Notes under the pieces: generated by a model
What the model was told of the DNA's origin: nothing
The model's input: the letters and a program-made list of their open reading frames with translations, nothing else
Databases searched by the model: none
Translations under genes and position numbers: made by a program
From: Amoeboaphelidium protococcarum
Taxonomy: Eukaryota > Aphelidiomycota > Aphelidea
Direction of reading: 5' to 3'
Length of the DNA stretch: 64,000 nt
NCBI GenBank assembly: GCA_023515745.1
Contig: JALECJ010000004.1
Location: forward strand, 1,283,864-1,347,863
Shown here: in pieces, positions 23,932-38,726 of the stretch
How positions within the stretch are numbered: the stretch's first letter is position 1
Layout of the letters: every line of letters begins with the position of its first letter

Positions 23932-25509
23932 ATGACAAATACAGCAAGAGTTCCCGTGGTAGAAGATTAGCACAATCTAGATAATTAAGAAGTGGATGAG
24001 GAAGAGTTTGAGACTCCAGAAGGAACTGTGGATGTTTCATTGACTTCATTCGACCAAGAGATCCTCCTGGAACTGCAGGACACCCTGGACACTGTGTCTG
24101 TTGGTCAGTCATTATCGCAGCGGTTGTAAGAGTTCTAATCTGAAATGTATATTACTCAACTTAAAGAGAGACTTGATTCGTATGTGGATCGTATGTTAAA
24201 GTGCTAACAATTGCTGGACAATACGATGTAATAGATGAATGTTAGGAATGAGACTTATCTCAGGGATATTGCTGCACAAGAGAAACTAAAGAGGAAATTA
24301 CTTATTACTATTAAAGACTAAAGTTAAAAGGTGGTTCATTTGGAATCTAAATTAAGTCTGTCGAATTAAAGAGTGTAATAGCTGGAGAGTGAGGTGTCTG
24401 CATTGAAAGCTAAATACCGCCATAGTGTTGAAACTCAGAGTACCGAAGTGAGTCTGTTAAAACAACACAATGCTAAAATGATTGAAAAGATGGTATATGC
24501 TCAGGCAATCAAGTAGAAGTGGCTATAAGCAGAGTTGGATAAAGAAGCTCTGTAGAAGGAGTTAAAGTCGTTGAAGCGTGAGGTATCGTCTACGCGTTCT
24601 GGCCAGTAGAATATGGAGGATGGTTCACGGTTTAAGCAGAGCAAGTCTAATGTAACTATTCTGAATGATTAGCAATTTATTGACACTTTAGAATCTGCAC
24701 TGGATTGTTTGAATATTCAAAGAGGACATAGTAAGGATGAAGAGTCTGTTGGAATGCAGATTGTCGCTCTGTATGAACACACAATGCTTTTATAAGAGTA
24801 GAATGAACTTTTAAAAGAGGATCTGTAACATTAGAAAGATTAGTACACACAACTCTTGTAAAGCAGTTAGGAGCGTATTTAATCACAAGAGGGTGCTGGT
24901 AAGTTGGTCAAATCACTTGATTAAAAGTTGGTTCTGATCAAGTAGAAGTATGAAGAGATGATTCAGTAATTACTGTCTAAACTCAAGGATCAGTAGACTG
25001 CGATTAATGATAAGAATGTCATTATTCAACAATTGTCTCAGAAGTTTAAGATTCCAGAAATATTGATAAAGTAGTCTAGTGGAAATTTGGTTGAGACAAC
25101 TGATAACATTCACGTTCAGGCCTAGTAGTAGTAGTAATAATAGCATGATGGTGGTGGATCTAAAGCTGATATGGACTCTCAAGTTCAATCACCATCTAAC
25201 CTGAAAGAGCGTAAAACATCGTCGCTGCTACAAGTCACTGATAAATCCATGCTGCGCTTGGACATTATAGATGCCAAGAATGGAGGTTTAAAAAGTCCGT
25301 CCATGACTCTTCTATCCCCCAAATCTTCTAAAAGTCAACTGCTTGCCATCAGAAAGTCAAGTTCAGATTTAGCTCCGCGTAAATTGAGCTTTGAGCACGC
25401 CAAGTCCACCTCTGACTTGGTTGATTCTGGTGCGCACGGGTCAGACAATTACTCTCGTCCTGTCAGTCCTCCACTCTATAAATCTCAGTCTTCCATACTT
25501 TTGGATTGA
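23932..25509 (+). CDS. Coiled-coil protein, 525 aa
   Basis: Not recognised. One exon, 525 residues, with over thirty TAA/TAG Gln codons. Acidic N-terminus (EVDEEEFETPEGTVD), then heptad-like coiled coil from about residue 55 to 390 (for example QLKERLDSYVDRMLKCQQLL; LESEVSALKAKYR), a poly-Gln run from tandem TAG/TAA near residue 400, and a Ser/Pro/Lys-rich tail (KSPSMTLLSPKSSKSQLL). This resembles cytoskeletal or trafficking scaffolds in shape only. Overlapping minus-strand frames are shadows. Confidence 0.75.
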
Positions 25510-25647
25510 TTGAATGACTTTAATTTAATGTAAATTTTAATCAAGTTGATACTAACTTGTCGTTCCAATTTGAACGTTTCTCCTTCTCATTTAAACGCGT
25601 TCTGCTCTTTCAAAGGCAACACTCGATAAAATAGTACAGCAGAGGAT

Positions 25648-26275
25648 ATGAAAGGCTATTAAGACTGGGCAATTCCAAATATAAAAAGTCTAAAGTCTCA
25701 GCAGAGCAGGCTTTTGTAAATTAAAGAGGAAATTGAGATTGCCTCCGACTTTGACTCTTCTTAATCTACTGGTGACTTTGAAAACACGTAACCGATTGTC
25801 AACATCTAATCTAAATATCCGGTGCAAGAGCCTCTGTGTAAACGTTTAAAAAGGTACTATAATATACGTTTACTGGAGTAAAATTGTAATCAAGTAAAAA
25901 TAATGTAGTAATAATCAGGAAGTGAGTAAGACTGGTAAATTTACACAGTAATGGAACGAGTTTGTTGATGACATGCACCGGGCCACAGTATCCTTTGAAA
26001 CAATGACAAGTCAGCCGGTAATGGATCTGTTGATTGTGGAAGTCACGGCCTAAACTGACCGATATCTTGAAGGAACGTGTCGGCCAACTGAAGGCTCTGA
26101 TGATCATGATGATGGAGATGCTGAAACACAAAAGATTGGCCGATTCTTGATGGAATGTAAGCGGAGCGAATAGACGAAACGGTTGATCAGTCAACTACCT
26201 TGTGTTATATCCTGTTACTAGCCATGCTCTCGTGTCGGAGATTTAGTTATCATTTCCAACTATTTAATTAAATGA
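25648..26275 (+). CDS. Hypothetical protein, 190 aa, one intron
   Basis: Not recognised. Exons 25648-25853 and 25909-26275 with a 55-nt intron (GTACTA...AATGTAG, phase 2). N-terminus MKGYQDWAIPNIKSLKSQQ, then PVQEPLCKRLKS (possible nuclear signal), SKTGKFTQQWNEFVDDMHR, a His/Asp-rich loop, and LISQLPCVISCYQPCSRVGD then LVIISNYLIK at the end, which would suit a small beta-barrel. Whether the intron is used rests on frame continuity: both exons read well only when it is removed. Confidence 0.55.
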
Positions 26276-26449
26276 TATCGAGAATTTTAATTAAGCTTAA
26301 CTTTACTCTAAATTTAAGCTCAGATTGGTACACTTGGAAATTACACGTTGTAAGGAGAGATTGCGTGTGCTTGAATTCTTGTGACTCTCCTGATCAGATT
26401 TTAAGCAACTCTTCTTTTACGCGTTTTTCATCTCTACTGTGATATATAA

Positions 26450-27511
<1,062 letters not shown>

Positions 27512-27563
27512 TTGATTTATTATATACATTTTATTAAATAGATTGATTGATTAAGATATGTCA

Positions 27564-27782
27564 TCATTTTCTTAATTTGTTGCTTCCCTTGTTGAAGAGA
27601 CTCTTGAAACTGAAGCTCTACTTTTTACTGCCATCCTTATTTGGTGGATGAGCAGATTTCCCGTTAGAGGAAACGGCCTTATCATTCGCAGTGGAGACTT
27701 CTCTGCAGTGTTTTTTAGTTGCACCGGGCAATTTCATAATCATTCCACAATTGTGGCACTTGATAGACTACACACGCGTCAT
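27564..27782 (-). CDS. Small CxxC protein, 72 aa
   Basis: Minus-strand frame MTRVQSIKCHNCGMIMKLPG with one CxxC pair, followed by a Ser/Lys-rich tail ending KQSFSFKSLFNKGSNKLRK and TGA. Two TAG Gln codons. It is convergent with PRMT1 (52 bases apart). A lone CxxC could form half of a zinc site. No family recognised; small size keeps confidence moderate. Confidence 0.55.
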
Positions 27783-28380
27783 ATCATTTACATTACTTAG
27801 ATTGAATAAGATTCAAAAAATGAAGTTTACAATGTAATTTTTATGCGTGCGCGGAAATTTGGATTTTGTCATCGAACGATTGATCCATTATTGCTAAGCT
27901 GATATTGGTTGGCTTGTATCATTTCCACTTGCAGAAGACTTTGATCGTTATCGCTTTATTGTTACCACTCTTTAGGTGCAATTTTAGCCAGGTATTAATA
28001 AGATATCGCATTGTGAGCATATTTATCTCTCAATCTTTGGTGATATCACCGCGTTAGATTCCACAACTTGATCTTGAAAACATCGACTACAAAACACGCT
28101 CATAATCCTCATCATGTTATATTGACATTTAATCTTACTTGAAATATGTAGATAGAGCGGACAAAGATTTCTACTCACTATTTTGGCTCAGCGACGCGTA
28201 AAATTAAGTTCTATGCTCATCCATCTCCTTTGCAAATTCAAATTGCATCAAGTTTGATAAGTTAAAATGAAAAAAGTTGAAAACTCTCTGCAGTAGACGT
28301 TTTCATGTTGCATAGAAAAATAAGAAAATTATGTTAGATCCTTGTAATTAAAAAGTCGCCTTATATTATGATGTGCGTTT
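27783..28380. other. Intergenic
   Basis: 598 bases between the small CxxC gene start and the 3' end of the Hsp110 gene. Contains ACGCGT at about 28194. No supported gene or RNA. Confidence 0.35.
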
Positions 28381-30687
<2,307 letters not shown>

Positions 30688-31038
30688 TTTGCAATTTTAA
30701 TATCTATTTGAAAATTCTACGTTGTTATAGAGAAAAGAAATATGACTTTGATGCAGAGACAAAATATTTATTTAGCTAGGGTCCTCTCTTTATTCTTTGC
30801 ACGATTCAAGTTGATTTTTCACGAGATTGTTCCTTTGTGATCGATCAAGTTCTTACTTCTCTCTCTCTCACTGTCTCGTTCTCTTTCTCTCGTTGGCAAT
30901 AGAGAAGTCTCGGGAAAGTTTAACGCGTTTTGTGACCAAGATCTGTTTCATGTTCATTTAGATAAATTTAGAATGAACTGGTAATCGATGGTAGCATTAC
31001 GTAGGCAATATCCAATTAATTTTTACATAGTCAATTAG
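30688..31038. promoter_or_regulatory. Upstream region of Hsp110
   Basis: 351 bases. Holds a CTCTCTCTCTC-type pyrimidine run near 30860, an AACGCGTT at about 30923. I do not see a clean heat-shock element (nGAAnnTTCn). Promoter role inferred. Confidence 0.35.
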
Positions 31039-32292
31039 TCAATCATCGCGAATGTCATCGACGGCAATGTACCAATCATTATTTTAATCAATGATCGGTT
31101 ATACATTTGAAAGTGGCATATTGTAATCTTGATTTTCTTGTTGATCGTCCACTGTAGACGCGTGCATGTCAATGTAACCACCACTGGCATTGTTATAATT
31201 GACACCATAGCTCAAATAGTCTGGTTTAATATGAGATCGCTGTATTCGATGAGTGTAAAATTCAGTTTCAAGTACACTGCCGGCTGACCATCCATAAATG
31301 GTGCATAGACTCCTACCATTTTACCTTAAAGCCTACAGTGACTTTCCTCTATCAACCTCGCAGCTTTTGATGAGTGACTTTTTCATAGATTGGAATCCTT
31401 TCATCTATTGCCTATCCACACTGAGAGAGTATACAATCTGGCGAATTAAACAATGATACAGCGTATCCAGAACTTTACTTGCATGAAGCGGTTGATGTTG
31501 GTGTTCCAGGCGAGAAATAACTTGTAGACACTCAGAGAGGGAATCTAATGTAGAGAATGCTGGCAAGTTGGTATAGAGCAGAGAGGTCAGCATTGAGAAA
31601 TTTAGTGAGAGATTATCAATCAATCCATTTAAATCAAAGTCTAACGGTGGCAACTGATTTTCTTACCGTTAACTATGAGAGCTGACGCGTTTACAGTATA
31701 GAATTTTACCCAGCGTGTGCCAGACATTGAACAGTGATTAGTTATAGGCGTTAAAGCATACAGTTTGTTGACCAGATGCAGAATTCACATTCTAACTAGA
31801 TGAATAGAAGAATTGCATGTTATTAATAGCGTGTCTTACGTCGCCATTGCTAGAATCAATAATTTGGTCCAGTACATGTTGAGGCATTTAAGAAGTGGAT
31901 ACTCCGCCAAGTTCCTACTACCAAATCTGCTTTAAACACTTTGACATGGCGCTTTTAGTCACCGGATTCACGTGTAGGATTTTCACCTTTTGATAATTCT
32001 AGAATACTACTCTTGTGAGAAAATAATGCTGATCTAATAGTTCCGAAGCAGAATCAGAAGCACCACTGAAATGCATATCAGTGACAAAGAAGATAATCTT
32101 GGCATGATGACTGCGGCGTAAAGACATCTGATACCAGCTCTAAAGTATTCTGGTGAAATTTAGTTTCATCTACAGATTAGACAAGACTGGAATATCTTTA
32201 ATTAACGCAACAGTTCTCTACTTAACATTGCTCTGCGAGAGGACACTTTAGCGCTAACGAGAAGGAGAACTGAAAGGCGACGAGGTTGAAAC
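31039..32292 (-). CDS. RAD17: RAD17 checkpoint clamp loader, C-terminal part, cut by insertion
   Basis: Rad17/Rad24 forms the RFC-like loader of the 9-1-1 checkpoint clamp. This is its second part: the AAA+ core after Walker A (VALIKDIPVLSNLQMKL; HHAKIIFFVTDM), the arginine-finger/sensor region SNGDVRHAINNMQFFYSS, VWHTLGKILYCKR as in Rad17, and the helical C-terminal domain to TGA at 31039, ending IAVDDIRDD. The first part is at 40856-41421 on the same strand. The frame joins exactly at an 8-base repeat, GTTTCAAC on this strand (32285-32292 and 40856-40863). By itself this half could only start at the ATG at 32331 inside the inserted DNA, giving a protein without Walker A. An alternative is splicing from 40845 to an acceptor at 32254 or 32218. 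Confidence 0.85.
32285..32292. repeat. Target-site duplication, left copy
   Basis: GTTGAAAC, identical to 40856-40863. Both copies sit in the same codon phase of RAD17 (GTT TCA AC on the minus strand), so removing one copy plus everything between restores the reading frame. Other copies of this 8-mer occur in the window (for example 38019-38026), so the match alone would be weak; its position in the split gene is what makes it persuasive. Confidence 0.8.
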
Positions 32293-32431
32293 CACTAGTG
32301 GTGAACATGAAAAGAGCGAGAAAACTAACATTTTTTTCGCGCGAAGATCAAGAGGCTTGTTTCATGAATGGAGAAAAATGTGAAAAATTATTTCATCCCT
32401 TTTTTATCATTTTGCTTGACTATTGACAGCT

Positions 32432-35400
32432 ATGACTAAAATAAATATACGTAAAAAGCATCTCCGCAAGTATAAAGTGTCAACCTATGGGAACTAAGGG
32501 TCTAAAAAGATTTCTTACTCTCAGAGTAAGGCAGTCCCTGCTGAAAAAACGCCATCCCCGGCGAATAAATTCAATAATGCTTTTGTCTGTAAGATCTGAT
32601 TTTCTTTTGATATATCATGATTTAAGATATCTTTTACGTGTAGCACCTGATAATCTATTACGACTTAATCGGAGTGATAATTAGCAATAGCGTAATAACG
32701 GTGATGTCGTCGAGCAAATGGCTGATCTTGATTTGGAAGAACTGCACAATCATGACGTGTTCGATTACATGTGGGAAGATGCAGCACTTGATACTGGTGA
32801 ATAGATGGCGAATTAATAGAAAAGAAATAAAAAGAAGAAGAAACCAAGTCTATTTAAGGTATCATTTAGAAGGAGGAATGTTAGGCCTGATCTGACCGCC
32901 ACTTTTCGCGATTGCGTGTAAGCCTGCAATGATGAGCTCTACTTTAAGTAGTACGACTATGACGTTGCTGTCGGGTGTTCTGCATGTGATAGAGCATCCT
33001 CTGAAGTTAGATGTCTAACTTGTGATAACTGCCCATAGTATTGCGATGCTTGCTTTGCCGAAATCCATCGCGACAAGCAGTTTCATTTGTAACAGCGATT
33101 ATTGTCAGATCAGCTGGCATATAAGTGTGGTGGAAGTCTGTCTGCATGCTGTGTGGATCCCGGCTGTAAAAAATCTAAGCATTCCGTTAAGTTATATCAA
33201 TTTCCTAATGGTGTCGCTGAGTGTGAGATTGACGTCTGCGAACACATCACATCAGTTAAGTATGGATTGTTTAAGGCTTTGCTGGCGCTTGGATTTGTTG
33301 CTTGCACTGCAAGTAAGCCGTAATATGCGATATAACTTGAAGTTATTAAGTTTTACGCGTCCTTGCTTAGAAATTCTAAATGTACGGCGTCAGGATTTGC
33401 CGCGTCTTTTTCTGATGTATGCTACATTGGTGGTTCGTCGTATTTTCGCAAGCATTTACTGCAGAGTCTGCGTTTGTACATTGCGCTTGAAAAGCAGTTT
33501 TGGAAGACTCACACTCTTCCATTTTAATTTGATTGTCTGGCTTGTCCAAATTAAGTTGCTGCTCAGTACTCATAGAAGATTGCAGATATTCAAGATGGCG
33601 AGCTACAAGCTGATACTGGTTTGACAGATGAAATACTGGACATGTCTATTGCTTTATCATAAGCTCAATTGCCTTAGATTCCTCATTTATTGTAGATCGC
33701 ACTTGACGGAAATTTTAAGCTTAATCATCTTAATCGGGGCGCGTCCAGTGGTGATGTTAATAACACTGAGGTCATTTCTGACAAGCTGTTTTTTGTAGAT
33801 AGTCTCTGCTTTGATCTTCTGAAAGATGAGTATAAGTAATAGTCTTCCTCTTGCAGCTCATTTAAAGCGGTGACTTAAGTTGCTGGTCAACTGATGTCGA
33901 AGTTTAATGACATTACTGGATTATTCGGGGCATGTTGTGCTAGGCATGGGCCTGCAATCTCTCGCACATATTCTAACTTCGAGAAAGGTGAGAAATATTT
34001 GCATGCTGATGTGGCGGTGTTGAATGTTATACAAATGCTCGCATCATTTTAGGATTCACCTGACCAACTTAAAGTGTATTATGACGTCGGATGCCAGTGG
34101 GTGGTGAACTTGGCGCGTCGGATTGGCAGGACTGATCTCAGTGATATAGATGTTTTGGTACCTGCTTTACATCTTTACGCGCATCAAAGTTATTGCCAAG
34201 CTAAATTTTCCAGTAAGTTTTCTCTCTGGTCCGGTAAAACTGCTGGTGAGTTGATGGAGAGCCTCTGGTCTGTTATTGGGAACTTTGGCTACATTACAAA
34301 GAATCTCTGTATTGCAGCGCGTGAAGAGGTCATTGATCATATACTCTGGAAACACAGCATGGAACTGAATGATAAGATTGTGCTGTAAATAGTGCAGAGA
34401 TACGAGATCGCAGAACAGGAGCTTCTTGTGTTGGAGGAGTATTTGTATGATCATCCTGTTCTGAAAGCTCAATAAATGTCAGTAGATGAGTAGTGTGCAG
34501 CAATAATATTGGCACCGATGGAATGTGCGCCTGGTGATGATTTGCAGAAGTGGACGTCGGAAGAGTTGTACGTTAAGAGCTTGGAAGATCTGTAACATAT
34601 GCCAAATGATCGATCTCTATTGTAGAAAGTTGAGATGTTCGAGCTGAAGCTAGGCATTGATGCTGCCAGTAGATGGACCGTGCAGAAAGTTGAGTATAAA
34701 GATGCTAGAATCGCGCTTGTAATAAAGAGATGTAGCATTATTCTGAGGCAGCTTAAGAGCGAAATGGTTGAGATCACAGTGCTGTTAGATTACAAAGGGA
34801 AGAACACTTCTAGCCAATTCAAGAAGAAGGTCTTTGCCAGAGCCTTAAAATCGCGACGCGTAAATATCACCCAATTGACTCGATAGTTTAATGATCTGGT
34901 GCAAAAGGTAAAGATTGACTATGGTGTTGACTGTATTGAGTTTGAAGAGTTTCCTGCATCCCCATCATTAACTCACGTAAATTTTAACTATATCGCTCAA
35001 AATAATGATGATTCTACCTAACTTCGCCAGTTGGTTCATGCTAGATAGAGGTGTTTAGAGGAGATGCTGCTGTGTAGACATGAATCAATCTAATTAATCA
35101 AATCTCAAATTGTCATAGTACTTAGTATATTGAAGTCCATCTCTACACCGAGCGCTTGGAGTAGTAAGCTTGTTCTGTATCAAATGATGCATAAGAGATT
35201 GTAAAAGTGTCGTAGTGATTATAAAAAGCTGCTGCCGTATATTAATGAATTAACATCTTAGAGCCATGTAGATTTGTTATAAAGATTACGCGTCAACCAG
35301 TTCAATCGTCCACAATCAGCCAGTGCAGTAGATGATAATGTGCCTATGTTGAACAATTCACCAGATGATCATCCTCCATTATAGATTGAATAAGCATGTC

Positions 35401-36227
35401 ATGGTGTATAAGTTGAATAAGAGTGTGAACAAGTTTTTGAGAATATTGCCGATACTACCTAACAGGTCAATGTCGAGAACTGTGCAATGTAAGACGCTGC
35501 TCCAGATGTTGAGTAAGTGGCGGGTGATAATCTTCATAATCCAATCTAATTCGGCGATTCACCTGTAAAGTAACCTGACGAGTAAGGCGCTGATTTGCCA
35601 GTCGATACTCATCCCATAACTCAAGCTTTAGAGAGCTTCTGCAATGGAAATGAGCCGCGATTGAAAGATGATGTTTTATTTTATGCCTTCAAGTCTCTCA
35701 AGTTAGAAGCTCATTCTGGAATCGTTCTACTTGACAGTCAAAATTTGGAGAGTTGGTGTGAACACTCGAATGATTAACCTGAGCAGCGTAGGCGTTACTT
35801 TGAACGCAAACTCACTAATAATGTCACCGATGTCGTAATTCTTCGTCATCTCATGAACAGAGGCCCTCCTCATTGGAATGTATACCATCTTGTGGTAAAT
35901 AATAGTGTGGCAAAGTTGCGATTCTACTGTTCGGCTGGTTATGAAGTTGATATGTCTTTTGTTGATTAACTTAAACATCTATTTCAGAATGCTGTTTCTT
36001 TTGATCTACGATTGGAATTTGACGCGCCGTAAGTCATCTAAGGTCCCAAATAGAAAGATGGGCATAGTTGTGGAGTCTATGCTTTCTGGTATGCTAAGCA
36101 AATTGTTAAATAAGGCACTATAAGCTCTACATCAAAAGTAAAGATTCGTGCATTACGACAGGAGATCAAGGAACGATTGTTGAATTTGAGGCATAATTAG
36201 TAAGTGGCAACGCAAAGACAAGGCTGA
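32432..36227 (+). CDS. KDZ transposase with N-terminal Cys cluster and C-terminal Ulp1-like protease
   Basis: Two exons (32432-32588, 32644-36227; intron 32589-32643, GTAAGA...GTGTAG) give 1246 residues. Basic N-terminus, then a Cys/His cluster from residue ~164 (CSACDRA...CLTCDNC...CDACF...HRDKQFH), like the CxC zinc clusters of Kyakuja-Dileera-Zisupton transposases. The RNase-H-like core has IALDGNFKL (D ~407), the family hallmark GACCARHGP (C483/C484, H487), YYDVGCQW (D ~533) and GELMESLW (E ~588/591). A long helical part follows, and the last ~150 residues form a C48 peptidase: HWNVYHLV (H ~1129) and QKDGHSCGVYAFWYA (C ~1195), the SUMO-protease triad layout. No frameshift or TGA inside, so it may be active. 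Fusion to Ulp1-type domains is known for fungal transposases; here it is seen directly. Confidence 0.9.
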
Positions 36228-37748
36228 TATGAGTTCGGCGTTAAGAGTATTGAGTTAAAGTTGAGAATATATTATCATAATCTTTAATTACGTATATTTT
36301 TATCCTGTCTACGAGTTTATAATTTCCCAAGTGAGTAGCAATGAGCTGCAAGAGCGACGTGTCTTAAGATCACCTGTTACAAGTTTAAATTGTTACAGTA
36401 CAACAAATCGCTTTTAAAATGGCAATGATTTGACATTAAACAATAGTTTATATTATTTTTTTAATGTATAAAAAAGAATGGTAAAAAAAATTATGACTAC
36501 GAAGTAAATGCATGTAAATTGGCATTAATCAACAGGTGATCGACGATGCGCGTCACTAATATAAGTAAAAACCGACTATATTTTAGCTTTTAAACATAAA
36601 GTTGAAGAAAATTTACACCAAACTACTTTAAAATATGTACTAGTATAATATTAAAAGACGTTGAAAGAGTTTGCTTGAAATTTGTCAACATGTTCGGAAT
36701 GTCACACCAGGACAACCACTAGTGTAAGCTTTATTTGAATCAAACTCAACCAATCCCGAACACAGTGTCAGGTATTCAACGACAAGAACTAAATCAAATT
36801 CAAAGTTCATAGTGGTTTATTCCATTTTTGGCGCTGATTCCAGAAATATAACTTTTACAGCTCAACAATTAAAATTTACACGTGAAATTTTGCTTTGAAG
36901 TTACGCGTTTAGGCGTTATTAGTCTAGTGACTAGACACAACTTAGGTAGCGAATATGTTTGAGAATTATTATTCTTTTCTAATGTTTAGATCTTGAATAT
37001 ATATGAGTAATACATTTGCCGCGTTCATGTATAAGTTTGATTGTTATGATATGCTAATGTGGTCACTATAATACAATGCGCCGTATACGAGATCTTAGTG
37101 TGATCATTGTTTCAACTTAAACAATGTCGCGTTCTCTTAGTCACATCTCACGAAATTGATTTTTTAGAAAATTCATACATATATGGATTTAATTGACAAC
37201 AGAAGCAAGTTAAAAAAACTAGAGTAGTTTTAAATTTGTCTGGTTAACGTAGTCCATAGTTTTGTCGGTTGTAATACGTGATGAACAACAAGCAACCGTG
37301 CCAATGACAATGGCCGAGAGCAGTGATTAAAGTAACTTCAATTCTAATTTTATCGCTATGATAAGATAAATTAATATACTCACCATGACAATGCAATCCT
37401 TTTGTCGGATTTTAGATCTAGAAGGTGTATAAGTCGCGTCTTATCAATAGAGTCCCGTCTCGAATACTTAAAATAAGATTCGTAGCTATACCAGCGGTAC
37501 GGCTATTAGCGTAATGCTTGCAAAGTTAGACATATCGACATTAATTACTGCACAATCAGATTTGGGAGAATACTTCAGCCTTATATAATCACAGCGTGTT
37601 CTGTACTCGGGCAACCCGTTTCCTTTCATTCCTCTTTCCATGGCTGATTTGTTTCATCAAGTAATTAAGCTCTACAGTGTCAAATTTAGATACTCCAAAG
37701 TCAATGTCGTACGGAAATAGTCTCAATTAATATTATTATAACAAGAGT
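36228..37748. other. AT-rich spacer inside the insertion
   Basis: 1.5 kb without a supported gene. Contains the 10-bp inverted copy of the element's left end (36715-36724) and an ACGCGT at about 36903. A palindromic CCATGG at 37638-37643 begins short open frames on both strands (65 aa on minus, starting MERGMKGNGLPEYRTR and ending at TGA 37444; about 50 aa on plus, starting MADLFHQVIKLYSVKF), which read protein-like but are too short to call. Confidence 0.4.
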
Positions 37749-38451
37749 ATGATTTAAATCTTATAGTTTAATTATCGATGTACTAAATCTGTAGACTGTG
37801 AGTTCTCATCCGATTTATCGTCTGCTTCGGAGAGCTTCATACCTGTTAGACGCATTGATTCGTTTGAATAAATATTAAAAGACTATAACAATGAACAATC
37901 CAATAAATAGAGATATACAAAAAATGCTCAAGGCTCCGTGAAAACAAGCTAAAGTTTACATAGACCGGCACCGCTGTTGAACGTTGGATCCGTTAATGTC
38001 AGGTAACTCACAGCTGAAGTTGAAACAAGCCCACGATCGAAAAGACTTGCTTAAAAACGTGCCACTTACCAGAAGAATAAAGACGCTTACAATGAAACAA
38101 GGAGAAGGAAGCGTTAGGACTTATAGATTCAACTCTAGTAGATGAGTAACAATTTGAAGTAATTTTGACCTTACTGTAATTTCATGTTGTGACGCGTGGA
38201 TCTTGTGTAGTTAGTTTAAAGTTGATAAAGTTAATCGCTTTGCCAAAAACAACTGTCTAATAAGCCAGCATGTATCGAATGAGAAGAATGGTGTAAAGCC
38301 TGCTAGATGTTAAAAGGCTTACATAATGATTTAGCCTGTGGAGATATAGCTGGAGTACAAGATGTGGCATCTATATCAAGACCAAAACGCCAGGATTCAG
38401 ACGTTGATACATGAATTGCAAAGCTCACTGAGCTCTTTACAGACTGAATGA
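37749..38451 (+). CDS. bZIP-like protein, cargo of the insertion
   Basis: Invisible under the standard code. The frame from ATG 37749 reads as protein throughout (SDLSSASESFIPVRRIDSFE; NAQGSVKTSQSLHRP) and reaches a basic region KNKDAYNETRRRKRQDLQIQ whose N, A (+3) and R (+8) match the bZIP basic-region signature (N-x7-R). Joining exon 37749-38137 to 38211-38451 through a 73-nt intron (GTAGAT...GTGTAG, phase 2) gives 209 residues ending in a helical segment (QDQNARIQTLIHELQSSLSS). Without splicing the frame stops at TGA 38168 after 139 residues. The 5' end may lie further upstream. A DNA-binding role is inferred from the motif. Confidence 0.45.
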
Positions 38452-38726
38452 CTGAATCTATTACGTGTAATGAAGTTATAACGAAGACAATAACGCGCTT
38501 CGTCCGAAGGTTTTAACTTTGCCTCTTTGTATCTTTGTACTGCTCAGCACCGTACTGTTAGTGAAACCCAATTAAATAAGCACGTGGCAAATTTGTTGAA
38601 TAGATTAATAGATTAGACATAATCAATTAATTAATAACACTCACAAATTCACACAACAACTCTAGACCACTCCACCAAAAGACTAAAGGATTAGTAAACA
38701 TTCCATAAATAGCAAGCCACAATGAT

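Noticed and set aside
38019-38026. Third copy of GTTGAAAC as an alternative element end
   Set aside because: It lies inside the bZIP-like coding frame, has no flanking inverted repeat and does not restore any gene; likely chance.
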